A DNA stretch of 64,000 nt from Deltaproteobacteria bacterium (GCA_013349295.1 DUZW01000010.1:1-64000); one strand, 5' to 3'. Positions 42,890 through 53,426 are shown, counted from the first letter of the stretch. Notes: generated from the sequence alone by a model not told the origin. Numbers and translations: made by a program.

Positions 42890-45800
42890 TCAGCGCAGAT
42901 GCGCCCGTGCGGCCACGAGGCGCTGGTGCAAAGGGGTGGGGTCTGGACAGCTTTCGAGCACGAAATCCACGGTCTGGAGCACGGTCTTCAAGCGGGGAGA
43001 GGCGGGAAGGGTGTCAATGGTCAAATAACGGTCCAGGGTCTGGGTACGCTCCCATCCGTCCTGATTGACGTAAACAGACCACAAACCGCTGCGGCGGGCC
43101 AGCTCCGCCTTGCCGGTCCGGGTGGCTTCACACCAGAGATCAAGAGCCAACTTCATGGTTTCAACGATCAGCCGGCGCTGCTCCTGCTTGGGGGCGCCTT
43201 GGCGCAATTCCTGATCCAAACACTCCAGCGAACGGTCCACGGCATGCAACTCATTGATGAACCCCGGACACTGCTCCAGAATCAACGGCGTCAAACCGTT
43301 GAGGGTTTCTTCCAACTGTTGCAGCTGCCGACGGTTACGGCTAAGGCCATCTATCCAGCGGAGCGACGGGGCAGCGCCCGGCGTATCACCGATTACCAGA
43401 ATCAGCAACCGTTCCTCCTCCAGTTCCAAAGCCGCGGGCATGACCGTGCCCGACCAGGATGGACCTGCGGCGGAAAGCAGCTCCAAGCGAGCACCGATCG
43501 GAGGCAGCGAATCCCCCCCCGCGCCGATCATGGTCAACCATCTCTCAACGGTCGCGCCCGCCTCGGCGGGGAAGAGCTTGGGGACGGATTGCCCAAGCAG
43601 GTCCGCAGCCGAATAGCCGAAGCATGTTTCAAAAGCTTGGTTGCAGAAGGCGATCTCCCGGTTCTCATTGATGGCCACGATTCGGTCGGGCAGAGAGTGG
43701 AGCATCCCCGCCAACCGCCGTTGCCCCAAGCGCAACTCAAGCTCGGTCCGGCAGCGCGACTCCAGTTCACCTTGAAGTCGGCTGTTTTCCCGGCTCAGCT
43801 TATAGGCCTTGCGTACTCCGAGCTGAGCGCGGACCCTGGCCAACAACTCCTCCCGGGCAAAGGGCTTGCCCAGATAATCGTTGGCGCCGCTGCTCAGCCC
43901 TTCGCTGAGGTCCGCCACACGATTGCAAGCGGTGAGCATGATCACCGGAAGCTCGGCGGCGTTATACCTGTGGCGCAGGGTACGGCAAACCTCGTAGCCG
44001 GTCATCCCCGGCATCATCACATCGAGTAAAACCAGATCGAAGACCTCTTCCCCCTCAAGCAGCGCCAGGGCCTCACGGCCACCGGCGGCAGTGGTTACCG
44101 CCATCCCTTCCACCCTCAGGTGACTGAGAACCACTTGCAGATTGACCGGATCGTCGTCCACGGCCAGGACACAGGGCGCGTCCCGGTCGAGCGAGGGAAC
44201 CGGTTCTTGCCCCGTGGCAATGGGCGCCAGGAGAACCGGGGATGGGGGCTGGAAATAATTCATTGTCTTAGCGGCCGGGGGTGCGGCGGAAAAGGCGGCA
44301 ACCGGCACGGTGAAACGGAAGGTGGCGCCGGAGCCTGGGGAGGATTCTGCCCACAGCCTGCCGCCGTGCAACTCCACCAAATGCCGACTGATGCCGAGCC
44401 CGAGCCCAACCCCGCCGTGACTGCGATCGCCGGAACCGTCAACCTGTACGAAGGCCGCAAAGATACTCTCCAGCTGAGCGACGGGGATACCGATCCCGGT
44501 ATCGCGCACCGCGACTTCTATTTCCGATTGCCCGGCCACCGCCGAAATTGCTATCTCCCCTTGATCGGTAAATTTGATCGCGTTACCGACCAGATTGAAG
44601 AGTACCTGTTGCAGGCGATCCTCGTCGCCATCGACCAGGGGAAGATCCGAGGGAATGGCATTGAGCAAGGCCAACTGCCGGCTGTGGACCAGCGGTTGGG
44701 AAACCGTCAAAACCGAAGCGACGAGCGCCCGCAGATCGACGGCTTGTCGACGCAAGGTGATATCCCGGTTCTTCAAACGGGAGAGATCGAGGAGATCGTT
44801 GACCAGATTGTTCAGGCGGCGACCGCTGCTGGCAATCATCTCCAGATGGGTCAGGGCTGCTTGGTTCAAGGTGCCGAGCGCTCCGGCGCAAAGCGATTCA
44901 GCCAAACCGATAATGCCGTTTAGGGGGGTACGCAATTCATGGGAGGTAGTGGCCAAAAACTCGTCTTTGAGTCGGTCCAGTCGGGAGAGGGCCAGGATAT
45001 GCTCCTCCCGTTCGGCGGAAAGCCGCTCCTCGTTGGCACAGGATTGGGAAAAACGCTGGGCCAGGGCAAAAGACTGCGAACCGACCAGGAAGAGAAAACC
45101 AAAGGGCGCTATATAAGGAGTGGCAATAACGGAATGATTATGGAGAATATCGTTGACGACCGCCAGAAAGAACACCAGGAGGCCCAGGAGGATGCTGGCC
45201 GCGCCGGATCGTTGCTGCCGGATCGCTTTTATAAGGACAAAAACGATGTAGCCGAGAATAATCATGATAACCGGGTGAAAAGGAACAACCAGCAGACTCG
45301 ATATCTTAGCGGAGGTTGCCAGGGTTACCATGGCGCAGGCCAGACAGATCCCTTGCAACAAGCGCATAAGCCACCGGGCGCACTCGTCCGGATAGAGGGA
45401 ATGGATAAACAGCAGCAGCATCAGAAAAGAAACGTGAACCGTGAGCAGTTCGCCCTTGAAAACAAGCTCCCAAGGAAAGTTCGGCAGGAGATAGGTGAGA
45501 AAACGGTTTTCGGTAATAACCGTTCTAAACGCAACCAAAAGACTGAAAACCCCGAAATAGACCACCGAGGGATCCTTACGGCGGAGCAAAAAGAGACAGA
45601 GGTGATAGGCGCCCATAATCAACAGGCTGCCGAACAGGAAAAGGTCGAGACCCCACTTCAGTTCCTGCGTCCTGACAAGCGCCTGTTCAGCGCCAAGCGT
45701 TACAGGACTCCAGATTCCGCCTTTGGCGTGACTGAAATTGGCAACCTGCATGACGATATCCAGGATATCGCTCTCTGCAGGCACGCGTGAGATTTGCAGG

Positions 45801-46309
45801 AGATATTGGGGGTGAGTGGTGGCACGGCTCGTGCCGACAACCCCGTTGGCCGCGATTTTCCGGCCGTTAACCCAGAGTTGATAGGCGGATGATTCATCCA
45901 GGATACGAATCGCCAGCACAGGCTGGGCCGGTCGGAGCTTGACCCGAAGCCGGAAGGTGGCATAGCCGTCGCCGGGCTGCTTTTGGCCGTTAAACTCCCG
46001 GCCATTCCACAGGCCGGGGATAATGTAAAAGTCGGGCCTGAGACCGGCGTTGACGGCGGAGATCTCGTCCGGAGAGAGAAGTTGTTGCCGGTAGAACTCC
46101 CACTCGCCGTTCAGATCAATGTTGCCGTCGGTTTGAAAATCCCAGCGGATAAGATCGAGTACGCCGCGCCGGGCGAGGGGCGTTGCTTTGTGGCCGGCGG
46201 ATTCCGCCCACCCGGTCCAGAGGAGAGTAAAAAACGAAACCAAGATGAGCAAGCCCATCCACGAAAAAGCTCCGGCGGCTATTTTTCGACGCATTTTCAG
46301 AATCAACAA
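42890..46309 (-). CDS. Hybrid sensor kinase with 7TMR-DISM sensor, receiver and PAS
   Basis: 1139 residues. N-terminal signal/TM (about 10-37), a jelly-roll-like 7TMR-DISM extracellular domain (about 50-215: GNIDLNGEWEFYRQQL, VLAIRILDESSAYQLWVNGR), seven hydrophobic helices (about 225-415), then HisKA with TTSHELRTPLNGIIGL. HATPase (VGNAIKFTDQGE, DTGIGIPVAQ, GVGLGLGIS), a receiver (LVLLDVMMPGMTGYE), a PAS domain (RLAGMLHSLPDRIVAINEN) and an uncharacterised C-terminal helical region follow. The jelly-roll suggests carbohydrate or other extracellular ligand sensing. It is upstream of the giant surface-protein gene on the same strand (259 bases), which may be its regulon; inferred only. Confidence 0.92.
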   Translation of the reverse strand: MLILKMRRKIAAGAFSWMGLLILVSFFTLLWTGWAESAGHKATPLARRGVLDLIRWDFQTDGNIDLNGEWEFYRQQLLSPDEISAVNAGLRPDFYIIPGLWNGREFNGQKQPGDGYATFRLRVKLRPAQPVLAIRILDESSAYQLWVNGRKIAANGVVGTSRATTHPQYLLQISRVPAESDILDIVMQVANFSHAKGGIWSPVTLGAEQALVRTQELKWGLDLFLFGSLLIMGAYHLCLFLLRRKDPSVVYFGVFSLLVAFRTVITENRFLTYLLPNFPWELVFKGELLTVHVSFLMLLLFIHSLYPDECARWLMRLLQGICLACAMVTLATSAKISSLLVVPFHPVIMIILGYIVFVLIKAIRQQRSGAASILLGLLVFFLAVVNDILHNHSVIATPYIAPFGFLFLVGSQSFALAQRFSQSCANEERLSAEREEHILALSRLDRLKDEFLATTSHELRTPLNGIIGLAESLCAGALGTLNQAALTHLEMIASSGRRLNNLVNDLLDLSRLKNRDITLRRQAVDLRALVASVLTVSQPLVHSRQLALLNAIPSDLPLVDGDEDRLQQVLFNLVGNAIKFTDQGEIAISAVAGQSEIEVAVRDTGIGIPVAQLESIFAAFVQVDGSGDRSHGGVGLGLGISRHLVELHGGRLWAESSPGSGATFRFTVPVAAFSAAPPAAKTMNYFQPPSPVLLAPIATGQEPVPSLDRDAPCVLAVDDDPVNLQVVLSHLRVEGMAVTTAAGGREALALLEGEEVFDLVLLDVMMPGMTGYEVCRTLRHRYNAAELPVIMLTACNRVADLSEGLSSGANDYLGKPFAREELLARVRAQLGVRKAYKLSRENSRLQGELESRCRTELELRLGQRRLAGMLHSLPDRIVAINENREIAFCNQAFETCFGYSAADLLGQSVPKLFPAEAGATVERWLTMIGAGGDSLPPIGARLELLSAAGPSWSGTVMPAALELEEERLLILVIGDTPGAAPSLRWIDGLSRNRRQLQQLEETLNGLTPLILEQCPGFINELHAVDRSLECLDQELRQGAPKQEQRRLIVETMKLALDLWCEATRTGKAELARRSGLWSVYVNQDGWERTQTLDRYLTIDTLPASPRLKTVLQTVDFVLESCPDPTPLHQRLVAARAHLR

Positions 46310-46339
46310 AACCAGCCTACCGAGTGAATTTTTAAGGAG

Positions 46340-46660
46340 TTACGTGGAAATCAAGACAGTGAGCCACTGTATAATCCGCAAGGCAAAAAGATCAATAAAG
46401 ATTCGACCACAAGGCCTGTTTTCCCGCTGTTGCGCCCCCTTTTCCCAACCGATGTTTGTCTCCGGTCTTACAACAAAACAATAACCCCTGCGCTGTCCAT
46501 GCCGGGCTTGCGGAAAACGCGGGATAAAAACCAGGGCAGTGGCGATAAAAATGAGGGCCGTGCCCACCTTGACAAGCCCTCCACGCCAGTAGGTAAGCAG
46601 GTAACTCGTCCTGGCGGCAAAAAAAATGCCTGACCCCACAGGCAAAAATAAAGACGCCAA
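46340..46660 (-). CDS. Possible small membrane protein, uncertain frame
   Basis: 106-residue ORF in the gap between two kinase genes. It has two hydrophobic stretches (SLFLPVGSGIFFAART, VGTALIFIATALVFIPRFP) and a polar tail. Two other frames of the same strand also show hydrophobic runs just upstream (LIIAVFPFFWMFFLFGVFIF), so a single-base frameshift of one longer membrane protein is possible. No family recognised and no convincing ribosome-binding site. Confidence 0.3.
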   Translation of the reverse strand: MASLFLPVGSGIFFAARTSYLLTYWRGGLVKVGTALIFIATALVFIPRFPQARHGQRRGYCFVVRPETNIGWEKGAQQRENRPCGRIFIDLFALRIIQWLTVLIST

Positions 46661-46778
46661 ACAAAAAAAACATCCAGAAGAAAGGAAAAACAGCGATAAT
46701 TAGACACCATCGTGCTCCTGTGCTAACATGGTATACAAATTCGCTTCCTTGCTGAAAAACACGGGGCCACCATACCAC

Positions 46779-49067
46779 ATGAAATTCAGGCTTACCTTTC
46801 TCGCCCTTGGGATTCTTACCCTTACCTCCATCATCGCCGGCGGAGTCGTGTATTTCCATGCACTCAACACCATGGACCATAACCACGCCAAGGAAATGGC
46901 CAGGGATGAACTCAGCCATCTCGACCAATCCATTTCTCCCGCTCTGAAGGCTAACCAAAAGGCCGTAGCGGTTCTGGCCGAGATGTGGTCGATCCGAAAT
47001 TTTTTCACCAGGCAAAGCCCGCAAACCTTGGCGGAGGCGCAGTCAACGCTGGATGATTTCCGTGAGGCTTACCACGCCAGACGCTGTTGCCTCATCAACC
47101 GGGACGGGCTTGTTGTCGCCGCCAGCGTCGGGGAAAAAACCCCTGTCCGGATCGGCGATGATTATTCCGGCCGCCCTTTTTTCCAGCAAGCGCTGGCAGG
47201 GCATCCTTTCACTGCCATGGTTCAAGGGATCACCAGCAAAGATCCGGCCATCAACCTGAGCCATCCGATCTTATCCGAGAATACGGTGCTCGGGGTCGTT
47301 CTCCTCACCATACCCCTCTCCGATCTTGAGGAAATCCTGACCCGCTGTGACGGAATCATTGCCCTGACCGACCAACACAATATCATTATTGCCTCCAACA
47401 AGCAGGAATGGCTCTTCAAGGCAATGGCGCCCGCCACACCGAAACCGCTCGCGGATGAGACCGAAACCGGGCTGAGCACCACCAAGCCCCCCGCGCAAAT
47501 CCAGATAACCTTTGATGAGTCCGACAACACAGCCCGTTTTTCCGACGGCAACGAATATTTTTTTTCCCGTGCCCCCCTGTCGTACTCACCGGGTTGGCAG
47601 ATCAACTATTTCCGGAAACACGACCGGCTAAACACCCGGGCTTACCAGGCGCTGCACGGCAAAGCAGGAATACTCCTCGCCGGGACGCTCCTTTGCATCC
47701 TAGGCGTGATAGCCTATCTTTTCCGGCAGGCGGAGATCTTCTTGCGTCAACGGGAGCAGGCGGAAAAAAACCATAAAGCAGCCAATCTTTTTCTCTCCCA
47801 GATCCTGGATGCAGCCGCCGACGGCATGCGGGTTATCGACAACAATTGCAATATCGTGCAGGTCAACGAAACCTTTGCCGCCATGACTGGGATGGAACAA
47901 AAAGATATCCTGGGGAAAAAATGCCGGGATATCTTCCGGGGGGCTCACTGCAACACCGAAAACTGCTCCATGCGGCAAATACAGGCCGGCAAAAACCGGA
48001 TTGAAGTTGAAACCCACCAGGAAAGTCAGGCAGGGAAAACCCTGCCCTGCTGGCTTATCGCCGTTCCTCTCTACGACACAAACGGCGAGCGCATCGGCAT
48101 ACTGGAAAGCTTTCGGGATATCTCCCAAAGGATTAAAACCGAGCTGGCCTTAAAAAAATCCCTTCACAACGCCCAACTGATGACCGAGGAGCTGACCGTA
48201 TCCAACAAGCTCCTGTACCGTCAACAGCATGAACTTGCGCTGGCCCACGCGAACCTCAAACAAAACCAGGCCCAGATCCTGCAACAGGAAAAGATGGCCT
48301 CGGTGGGTCAGCTGGCTGCTGGCGTAGCCCACGAAATCAATAACCCCATGGGCTTTATCTCAAGCAATCTGAGCTCGTTGGCAAAATACCTGGAGCGCCT
48401 CACCGGGTTTATCCGGGCCCTGGAGGAGAAACTCCCGCAGGAGCCCCCGGACGAGGAACTTGCCGCTCTGCGCAAAGAACTCAAGATTGACTACATCATG
48501 GAGGATGCCGTGCAGCTGGTGGAAGAATCCCTAGACGGCGCGGACCGAGTCAAAAAAATCGTCCAGGGGCTCAAGAATTTCTCCCGGATCGATCAGGCAG
48601 AGCGATTGCCCGCCGATATCAACGAATGCCTGGACACCACTCTCAACATCGTCTGGAACGAACTGAAATACAAATGCGAGGTGAACAAGGATTACGGGAA
48701 GCTTCCACTCACCGTCTGCAATCCGCAACAGCTCAACCAGATGTTTATGAATCTTCTGGTCAACGCGGCCCAATCCATCGAAACCAAGGGAGAAATCAGG
48801 ATCAAGACCTGGGCCGATCAGGATTGGATACACACCCGCATCAGCGATACCGGCTGCGGGATCCCCCAAGACAAGATCAATCGGATATTCGAGCCTTTCT
48901 ACACCAGCAAGGAGGTCGGCAAGGGCACGGGGTTGGGGTTGAGCATAGCCTACGACATCGTGTTAAAGAACCACAAGGGCGATATCCAGGTCGAAAGCGT
49001 TGAGGGCAAGGGCACAACCTTCACGGTTAAAATTCCGCTGATTGCCGCACTGTCTCCAGAGCAATAG
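46779..49067 (+). CDS. Sensor histidine kinase with extracellular dCache-like and PAS domains (paralogue 1)
   Basis: 762 residues from MKFRLTFLALGILTL; an ATG 17 codons upstream (46728) is possible, but the sequence between is not membrane-like. TM1 (5-27), an extracellular region of about 270 residues typical of double-Cache sensors (AYHARRCCLINRDGLVVAAS, DYSGRPFFQQALAG), TM2 (about 300-320), and PAS (ILDAAADGMRVIDNNCNIV). HisKA with QLAAGVAHEINNPMGFI and a HATPase with DTGCGIPQDK and [13 protein letters not shown] follow. First of a tandem set of three closely related kinases. Confidence 0.92.
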   Translation: MKFRLTFLALGILTLTSIIAGGVVYFHALNTMDHNHAKEMARDELSHLDQSISPALKANQKAVAVLAEMWSIRNFFTRQSPQTLAEAQSTLDDFREAYHARRCCLINRDGLVVAASVGEKTPVRIGDDYSGRPFFQQALAGHPFTAMVQGITSKDPAINLSHPILSENTVLGVVLLTIPLSDLEEILTRCDGIIALTDQHNIIIASNKQEWLFKAMAPATPKPLADETETGLSTTKPPAQIQITFDESDNTARFSDGNEYFFSRAPLSYSPGWQINYFRKHDRLNTRAYQALHGKAGILLAGTLLCILGVIAYLFRQAEIFLRQREQAEKNHKAANLFLSQILDAAADGMRVIDNNCNIVQVNETFAAMTGMEQKDILGKKCRDIFRGAHCNTENCSMRQIQAGKNRIEVETHQESQAGKTLPCWLIAVPLYDTNGERIGILESFRDISQRIKTELALKKSLHNAQLMTEELTVSNKLLYRQQHELALAHANLKQNQAQILQQEKMASVGQLAAGVAHEINNPMGFISSNLSSLAKYLERLTGFIRALEEKLPQEPPDEELAALRKELKIDYIMEDAVQLVEESLDGADRVKKIVQGLKNFSRIDQAERLPADINECLDTTLNIVWNELKYKCEVNKDYGKLPLTVCNPQQLNQMFMNLLVNAAQSIETKGEIRIKTWADQDWIHTRISDTGCGIPQDKINRIFEPFYTSKEVGKGTGLGLSIAYDIVLKNHKGDIQVESVEGKGTTFTVKIPLIAALSPEQ

Positions 49068-49103
49068 CTTGATGCTTGCGCGTGCCGAAACATACAATAT
49101 TTC

Positions 49104-50350
49104 ATGACCGAGAACCCCATGGAACTTACAACCCCGCCCGCCATTCTCGCCGTTGACGACGACCCTGCAATTCTAAAAACTATTTCCCTGCTACTTACCA
49201 AAGAGGGTTATGCCGTTTATACTGCGGAAAATGGGGCCAACGGCCTTGAGATCCTCAAAAAACAAGCCATCGATCTCCTCCTCCTTGACATACGGATGCC
49301 GCAAATGGATGGGCTTGAGATGCTCAAGCTGGCAAAAGAATACGATCCGAACATTGCGACAATTATTCTTACAGGAATAGTTAAAAAAGAACTCCTGACC
49401 GAATTAATGCATCTCGGGTGCTACGGCTACATCCTCAAGCCCTTCGCCAATACTGAGATTGTGCTCAACGTCGTCAATGCCCTCAGAAGACACAAACTGG
49501 AACTGGCCGACAAGAAGCAGCAGGAAACCCTTGAGCACCTGGTTTCACAACGGACCCGGGAGCTCAAGGACTCCCAGAACAGAATAATTCAGCAAGAAAA
49601 AATGGCCGCCATCGGATGCCTTGCCGCCGGCGTTGCCCACGAAATCAACAACCCTGTCGGTTTTATCATGAGCAACCTGGGATCCCTGGCAAAATATCTG
49701 GAAAAAATAAAGCTGTACCTGGCGGATCTGGAAGCCGATGAGGAGGCCTCTCAAGATCCAGAGGCGAGAAGACAGAGGCGTAAAAATCTAAAGATTGATT
49801 TTATCCTGCAAGACATTGAGGGGCTTATTGCGGAATCTCAAGACGGCTGCAATCGCATCAAAACCATTGTCAGCAACCTGAAATGCTTCTCCCGAACCGA
49901 CAAGGAAGAAGCGCAGCTGGTCAATATCAACGACAACATCGAGACTACCCTCACCATCGTTTGGAATGAACTGAAATATAAGGCACAGGTAGTGAAGGAA
50001 TTCGGAGAGCTTCCTCTTTCCCGCTGTCTGCCGCAACAACTCAACCAGGTGTTTATGAACCTGCTGGTCAATGCCGCGCATGCCATGGAAAGCCAGGGCA
50101 TCATCACCATCAGGACCTGGACAGAGGACAACGCCATCTTTATCTCCATTACCGACACAGGGAAAGGTATCCCCAAGGAAAATCTCACAAAAATCTTTGA
50201 GCCGTTACCACCAAGGAGGTGGGCAAGGGTACCGGGCTGGGCTTGAGTATCTCCTACGATATCATCAAAAAACACCAAGGCGACATCAGCGTGGAAAGCG
50301 AGCTCGACAAGGGTACCGTTTTCACTGTGAAGCTTCCGGTGCAGGAGTAA
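49104..50350 (+). pseudogene. Receiver-histidine kinase, frameshifted near the end (paralogue 2)
   Basis: The open frame 49104-50246 encodes a receiver (AILAVDDDPAILKTI, DIRMPQMDGLEM) and the paralogue kinase core (GVAHEINNPVGFIMSNL, VFMNLLVNAAHAM, DTGKGIPKEN). At about 50200 the family reads FEPF(F/Y)TTKEVGKG but the DNA reads GAGCCGTTACCACC, four bases short. The frame is lost and the track ORF ends in junk ([14 protein letters not shown]). The correct continuation, [17 protein letters not shown] to VKLPVQE, lies in another frame and stops at 50350. Without the G2 box the kinase is probably dead, unless this is a sequencing error. Confidence 0.88.
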
Positions 50351-50631
50351 TGATACCCTGGATCCAGCCGCATGGCTTTCTCCTGGCGATTGGCCAACAC
50401 CAGGGACGAAAGGGGCGCTGGATGGTTGTTACAAGATATGATGTCCTCATTTCAGTCTGGACGACAGACCCAGGATGACGCATGCCGAGGGAAAAACAAC
50501 CCCGGCTATGCTTGAGCAAGCATCAAATTGGCAGGAGATCGGAGGGAATCCACTCGGGAAACCCAAAGAACCTCTGTCGTCACGTTTTCGACGTAAAACG
50601 AACACCAACAACAGGTAGGGTGGTGCCAGCC

Positions 50632-51843
50632 ATGATAACGACGAAGACAATCACTATATTGATGATTGAAGATGAACGGTTAACCGCCGACCTGATGATC
50701 AAGATACTAACCATGTATGGCGGTGATCAAGTTGTTGTCCTGCATGCCGACACATTGGCTGGCGGGTTGCAAATAGTGGCCGACGGCGGAGTGGATCTCG
50801 TGCTGCTCGACCTGAACTTGCCGGACAGCGCGGGCTTGTCGACACTGCGAAAGCTGCACGATGCCACCTCGGATATTGCAATCATTGTCTTGACGGGGAT
50901 GAGAGATGAATCTCTTGCCATCCAGGCGCTACAGATGGGAGCTCAGGATTATTTGATGAAGGGGGATATCAATGGTCCGTTTTTGCTCAAGACCTTACGC
51001 TACTCCCTTGAACGCAAACAGTTTCAGGAGGAATTAAAAAAACATCAGGCCCAGATGATACAGTATGAAAAGATGGCATCCATAGGCCAGTTGGCCGCCG
51101 GAGTAGCTCACGAGATTAATAATCCTATCGGCTTTATTTCCAGCAACCTCAGTTCGCTTGATAAGTACGTGGAACGGCTTCTTGAATTTATTGAACTGCT
51201 CTCCGCCCAAAGTGTACAGAGCAGTAATGGTGGTGGCGCCGGAGAGGTGATTGCCGCAAAGCGCCGGGAGCTTAAGATAGATTTTATTTCAAATGACATC
51301 AAAACCTTGATCGCTGAATCGTTGCAAGGTACTGAGCGGGTGAAGCATATCGTGCAGGATTTGAAGAATTTTTCCCGGGATGAGCAGGACACGGCAACTT
51401 TTGAAGATATCAACGATATCTTGGAAAGCACCCTCAATATGGTCTGGAATGAATTGAAGTACAAGGTGACCCTGAAAAAAGAATTCGGCTCACTGCCGAA
51501 AACAAGATGCAACCCTATGCAGCTCAGTCAGGTTTTTGTCAACCTTTTGGTGAATGCGGCGCATTCCATCGCGCACCAAGGTGATATTATAGTGAAAACC
51601 TGGCAAGAGTCCGGAGGGATTTATGTGACAATCACCGATACTGGTTGCGGGATTCCGGAAAATATTCTGCCGCGGGTGTTTGATCCCTTTTTTACCACAA
51701 AGGAGGTGGGTAAAGGCACGGGCCTTGGATTAAGTATTGCCTACGAGATCATCACAAAAAAACATAATGGCGAGATCACGGTCGCCAGCAAGGTGGGCAA
51801 AGGAAGTACTTTTAGCATCAAAATTCCGGTTGTTGAGGAGTAA
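50632..51843 (+). CDS. Receiver-histidine kinase (paralogue 3)
   Basis: 403 residues from MITTKTITILMIEDERLTA; the 50 codons upstream in the track ORF lack domain features. Receiver with LVLLDLNLPDSAGL, Lys in DYLMKGDI. The kinase core is almost collinear with the two preceding genes ([55 protein letters not shown]). Soluble. An acidic/serine insert (SAQSVQSSNGGGAGEV) distinguishes it. It converges with the HD-GYP gene (38 bases). Confidence 0.9.
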   Translation: MITTKTITILMIEDERLTADLMIKILTMYGGDQVVVLHADTLAGGLQIVADGGVDLVLLDLNLPDSAGLSTLRKLHDATSDIAIIVLTGMRDESLAIQALQMGAQDYLMKGDINGPFLLKTLRYSLERKQFQEELKKHQAQMIQYEKMASIGQLAAGVAHEINNPIGFISSNLSSLDKYVERLLEFIELLSAQSVQSSNGGGAGEVIAAKRRELKIDFISNDIKTLIAESLQGTERVKHIVQDLKNFSRDEQDTATFEDINDILESTLNMVWNELKYKVTLKKEFGSLPKTRCNPMQLSQVFVNLLVNAAHSIAHQGDIIVKTWQESGGIYVTITDTGCGIPENILPRVFDPFFTTKEVGKGTGLGLSIAYEIITKKHNGEITVASKVGKGSTFSIKIPVVEE

Positions 51844-51881
51844 TGGAAACAGGGAGTCGATAACACGGATTTTCTCTTGTA

Positions 51882-52991
51882 TTATCCGTGCCAGGTTGTC
51901 ATGGAAAAGCCCTTGTCCCGGAAAAGGGTAAGACATGCCTGCGCAGCACTTTGGTCGTAGATTTCACCTGTATTCTTTTCGATCTCGGCAAGAGCCAGAT
52001 CGAGACCTGGGGCAGGGCGGTAAGGGCGGTGGGAGGACATCGCCTCCACCACGTCGGCAACAGCCATAATCTTCGCCTCTAACAATATCTCGTTATTAGC
52101 CAAACGGTTCGGGTACCCGGACCCGTTAATTCTCTCATGGTGCTGCAGCACTATTTGTGAAATCGGCCAGGGGAATTCTATTCCTTTCAGGATATCAAAT
52201 CCGACCTGGGGATGGGTATGGATTAATTCTCTTTCAATGGAAGACAATCTCCCAGGCCGGTTGAGGATTTCCGCCGGCACGTATATTTTCCCCAAATCAT
52301 GGACTATCCCGGCCAGGCGTATGCCTTCGATGACATCCGCCGACAACCCCATCTCCCCGGCAATCGCACAGGCCAATTCCGCCACCCGTTTCTGATGTCC
52401 CGCAGTATAGGGGTCTCGCGTCTCAACCGCCATGGCCATGGCTCTGACGGAACCATCAAGCGCCTGTTCAAGCTTCTTGACCAGTTCTTGCAACTGTTCC
52501 TCGTTGTGCCTGATCTGTGCTGTTTTCTCATAGACCTTGCTTTCAAGTTGCCGGGTCAAAAGCACGAGTTCGTCGTTCTGTTTTCGGGTAACAGCATGCA
52601 GTCTCTTGTTTTCCTGCGATACGTTGTAATGGTTAAGCGCCTCTCTCACAGCCAATACCAACTCGGAATTGTTAAACGGCTTGTTGATAAACCGGAAGAT
52701 ATTGTTTTTGTTGATGCCCTCCATCATGACATCCAGGTCTGCATAGCCGGACATAATTATCCGGATAGCATCAGGCCATCTCGCTTTGACTATTTCCAAA
52801 AAGTCTGTCCCCTGCATTGAGGGCATTTTCTGATCCGTGACAACTACGGCAGCAACACTCGTCTCAAGCCTTTTCAGCGCTTCCTCGGGGTTGTCGAAAA
52901 CACAAAGATTCAGGCCCTCTTCATCGGCAAAAATCCGTTCAATCGCCCGAAGAAGGTGATTTTCATCATCAACGAAAAAAATATTATCCAC
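51882..52991 (-). CDS. Response regulator with HD-GYP c-di-GMP phosphodiesterase domain
   Basis: 369 residues. Receiver 1-120 (NIFFVDDENHLLRAIERIF, VVVTDQKMPSMQGTDF), a coiled-coil linker (about 130-190), then HD-GYP: AGHQKRVAELA, the HD pair in VHDLGKIYVP, and HHERINGSGYP for the GYP signature. These enzymes hydrolyse c-di-GMP. The start is taken as GTG 52991 because AAAGAGGT precedes it by six bases; the ATG at 53015 has no Shine-Dalgarno. Probably the output partner of a nearby kinase; the neighbouring paralogue 3 is the obvious candidate. Confidence 0.92.
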   Translation of the reverse strand: MDNIFFVDDENHLLRAIERIFADEEGLNLCVFDNPEEALKRLETSVAAVVVTDQKMPSMQGTDFLEIVKARWPDAIRIIMSGYADLDVMMEGINKNNIFRFINKPFNNSELVLAVREALNHYNVSQENKRLHAVTRKQNDELVLLTRQLESKVYEKTAQIRHNEEQLQELVKKLEQALDGSVRAMAMAVETRDPYTAGHQKRVAELACAIAGEMGLSADVIEGIRLAGIVHDLGKIYVPAEILNRPGRLSSIERELIHTHPQVGFDILKGIEFPWPISQIVLQHHERINGSGYPNRLANNEILLEAKIMAVADVVEAMSSHRPYRPAPGLDLALAEIEKNTGEIYDQSAAQACLTLFRDKGFSMTTWHG

Positions 52992-53218
52992 GCGCCACCT
53001 CTTTCCCAACAACATGATTCTACGAGATTATTTTATCTTTGACGATTTTCTCCATCGAGCAATCCAAAACCTTATAATTTATTATATCACAATGGCTCTC
53101 TTTTTAAAAACCTTGTCGCCGCAAAAACCACGAAACAGGAATCTGTTCATCGCAAACTGCGGGATGATGCGCAGAAGGTGCCAGCCGAGGCTCGCGGAAC
53201 TCCGCAACCGATTGAGAA

Positions 53219-53377
53219 TCAATCATATTTGGGTCAAAGGGAGAGATCAGAATCACAACCTGGGCCGCATTGAATTTCATATACCCGTATCAGCGATACC
53301 TGCGGCAGTATCCCCCAGGATAAGATTCAACGAATCTTCGAGCAGTTCTATACCGGTAAGGAGATGGGCAAGGCATG
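53219..53377 (+). pseudogene. Degraded kinase fragment of the same paralogue family
   Basis: Within the 411-base gap 53016-53426 this stretch aligns with the 46779 kinase from its N box region to the G2 box. CAATCATATTTGGGTCAAAG (family: CAATCCATCGAAACCAAGG) comes first. AACCTGGGCCG...CGTATCAGCGATACC, CCCCCAGGATAAGATTCAACG and TTCGAGCAGTTCTATACC then follow in order, with small indels that break every frame. It is a relic of a fourth copy. The rest of the gap (53016-53218) shows no feature. Confidence 0.8.
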
Positions 53378-53426
53378 ACGCCTGCCCCGGCAATCGAAGG
53401 ATGTTAACAGAATTCCAAACACACAT

